64,000 bases of DNA from Caldilineaceae bacterium (lineage in GTDB: Bacteria > Chloroflexota > Anaerolineae > Caldilineales > Caldilineaceae). Location: assembly GCA_022824025.1 (NCBI GenBank), contig JAJEBF010000021.1, forward strand, positions 1-64,000. Direction: 5' to 3'. This document shows positions 63,301 to 64,000 of the stretch, in pieces. Both the position numbers and the translations under genes were made by a program. The notes under the pieces were generated by a model, which was not told the origin of the DNA, ran no database searches, and saw nothing but the letters and a program-made list of their open reading frames with translations. The first letter of the stretch is position 1; each line of letters begins with the position of its first letter.

Positions 63301-63414
63301 AGAACTGTTCCTTTTTCTGTTCCGGGACGAGAGTTGACGGAAATCCGACGTATTGTGGATTCTGCCGCTGGGCCGGCCATCGCCGCGCTTGACGGCAACG
63401 TAGCGGAGCGTGCC

Positions 63415-63447
63415 ACGGGGCGTCCTCCTTCAAGGAGAACGCCCCGC
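63415..63447 (-). terminator. Near-perfect hairpin after the partial binding-protein gene
   Basis: CGGGGCGTCCTCCTT and AAGGAGAACGCCCCG pair in 14 of 15 positions with almost no loop. It lies 86 bases downstream (minus strand) of the binding-protein stop and has no T-run. It is placed like the hairpins at 5154, 36642 and 56449. Confidence 0.55.
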
Positions 63448-63532
63448 GTTGCGTGTTTCAACTTCCGGCGCCTGCTTCCGCATAGGGGCTTGACGGCGCC
63501 TTTCAGAGTGCCAGCTGGAATTCCTCAGAGAA

Positions 63533-64000
63533 CTAACTGTGGCTCGCCGGATCGTCCCAGTAGAAGGTATGCACCTGCACCAGGCCGCCGTGCGATGTCG
63601 GATTGCTCAGCGGATAGACGTATTCGGGATCGAGTCCGCGCAGGCCGTTCAACACGATGAGTGGGTTAGGAATCTGACCGAGATAGCCTATTTGCGGCAA
63701 CTCTTCGGCCCAGACATCCAGAATCTGGAAGAAGAGTTCATTGCGCCGTGCCTCGTCCGGCTCGACCAGGATCTCGTCCCACAGGTTCCACATCGTGCGA
63801 ATCCAGTGTCCTTGGGGCGGCTCTTCGGCCACCGGGTGCGAGGGATCCAGACGCCAGCGGCCCCACGCTTCGCCCCAGGGCCGGTCGAGACCGGTGCCGA
63901 GGAAGAATGCAGGGTCGACCAGGGGCAGGAGAGAACGTCCGCTGCCCCAGAATGCGGCGTCGATTTCGTTGGCTCCCCAGTGCTCCTCGTAGAGCGATCG
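63533..64000 (-). CDS. ABC transporter substrate-binding protein, family 5, C-terminal fragment
   Basis: The frame is open to the window edge, so the N-terminal part is missing. The 155 residues seen include YEEHWGANEIDAAFWGSGRS, VDPAFFLGTGLDRPWGEAWG, and the terminal helices LVEPDEARRNELFFQILDVW, LPQIGYLGQIPNPLIVLNGL and PEYVYPLSNPTSHGGLVQVH. The 'A....l.....i.......iPl....' ending with residues about 'ELPQIGY' and the hydrophobic C-terminal pattern fit family 5 (oligopeptide/oligosaccharide) binding proteins. It precedes the propeller and dehydratase genes on the same strand, so it may bring in their substrate. The permeases are not in this window. Confidence 0.75.
   Translation of the reverse strand, partial: RSLYEEHWGANEIDAAFWGSGRSLLPLVDPAFFLGTGLDRPWGEAWGRWRLDPSHPVAEEPPQGHWIRTMWNLWDEILVEPDEARRNELFFQILDVWAEELPQIGYLGQIPNPLIVLNGLRGLDPEYVYPLSNPTSHGGLVQVHTFYWDDPASHS

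Overview
The window is 64 kb of GC-rich bacterial chromosome, dense in genes and without recognisable insertion sequences, phage genes or CRISPR arrays. The mix suggests a heterotrophic Chloroflexota bacterium, probably Caldilinea-like: lipoprotein ABC substrate-binding proteins with low-complexity Ala/Glu linkers, many Gfo/Idh/MocA and medium-chain dehydrogenases, enolase-superfamily and phytanoyl-CoA dioxygenase-like enzymes, an HMG-CoA reductase, an MqnA-type menaquinone gene and a PurS-PurL fusion. This assignment is inference from gene content; there is no rRNA in the window to confirm it.

Layout. 0-11.2 kb is carbohydrate and sugar-acid catabolism: an oxidoreductase fragment, a MOP-superfamily membrane protein with a medium-chain dehydrogenase, a family 5 ABC importer (binding protein plus two permeases, no ATPase), and a minus-strand cassette of HAD hydrolase, enolase-superfamily enzyme, SDR epimerase and dehydrogenase. 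11.2-17.5 kb holds a GT-C membrane glycosyltransferase, a one-carbon folate pair (FchA-like cyclohydrolase/cyclodeaminase overlapping a FolD that lacks its catalytic lysine), an RNase H-like protein and an MBL-fold protein. 17.7-20.9 kb has an SMP-30 lactonase, a TIM-barrel isomerase and an unrecognised 476-residue protein.

21-35.6 kb is housekeeping: gltX followed by tRNA-Gln(CTG), HMG-CoA reductase, a seven-gene purine run (purL-purQ-purC-purE-purK-purF-purD on the minus strand), tRNA-Glu(TTC), and a gene whose reading frame breaks near its 3' end. 35.7-41.6 kb holds a polar amino acid importer without ATPase, a sugar isomerase and oxidoreductase, a bicupin and a dioxygenase-like protein. 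42.6-47 kb has a cytochrome P450, a structured RNA element ending in a strong terminator, then argG and argJ.

47.3-51.6 kb is a region of duplication and decay: mqnA and the flanking amidase gene were duplicated in tandem, one amidase copy is reduced to a C-terminal remnant, and a frameshifted redoxin remnant lies beside the intact amidase. 51.7-57.6 kb holds a secreted SH3-domain protein and a complete general amino acid ABC transporter. A 10-bp phased degenerate repeat of about 250 bp follows. 58.6-64 kb has a zinc-ribbon membrane protein and a cassette (TPP enzyme, galactonate-dehydratase-like enzyme, beta-propeller lyase-like protein, family 5 binding protein) that looks like uptake and breakdown of a sugar acid or pectin-type oligomer.

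The points most worth a second look are the FchA/FolD pair, the mqnA-amidase duplication with Shine-Dalgarno-in-loop hairpins before both mqnA copies, the structured RNA upstream of argG, the 10-bp periodic repeat, and a hairpin placed just after each of the four binding-protein genes.
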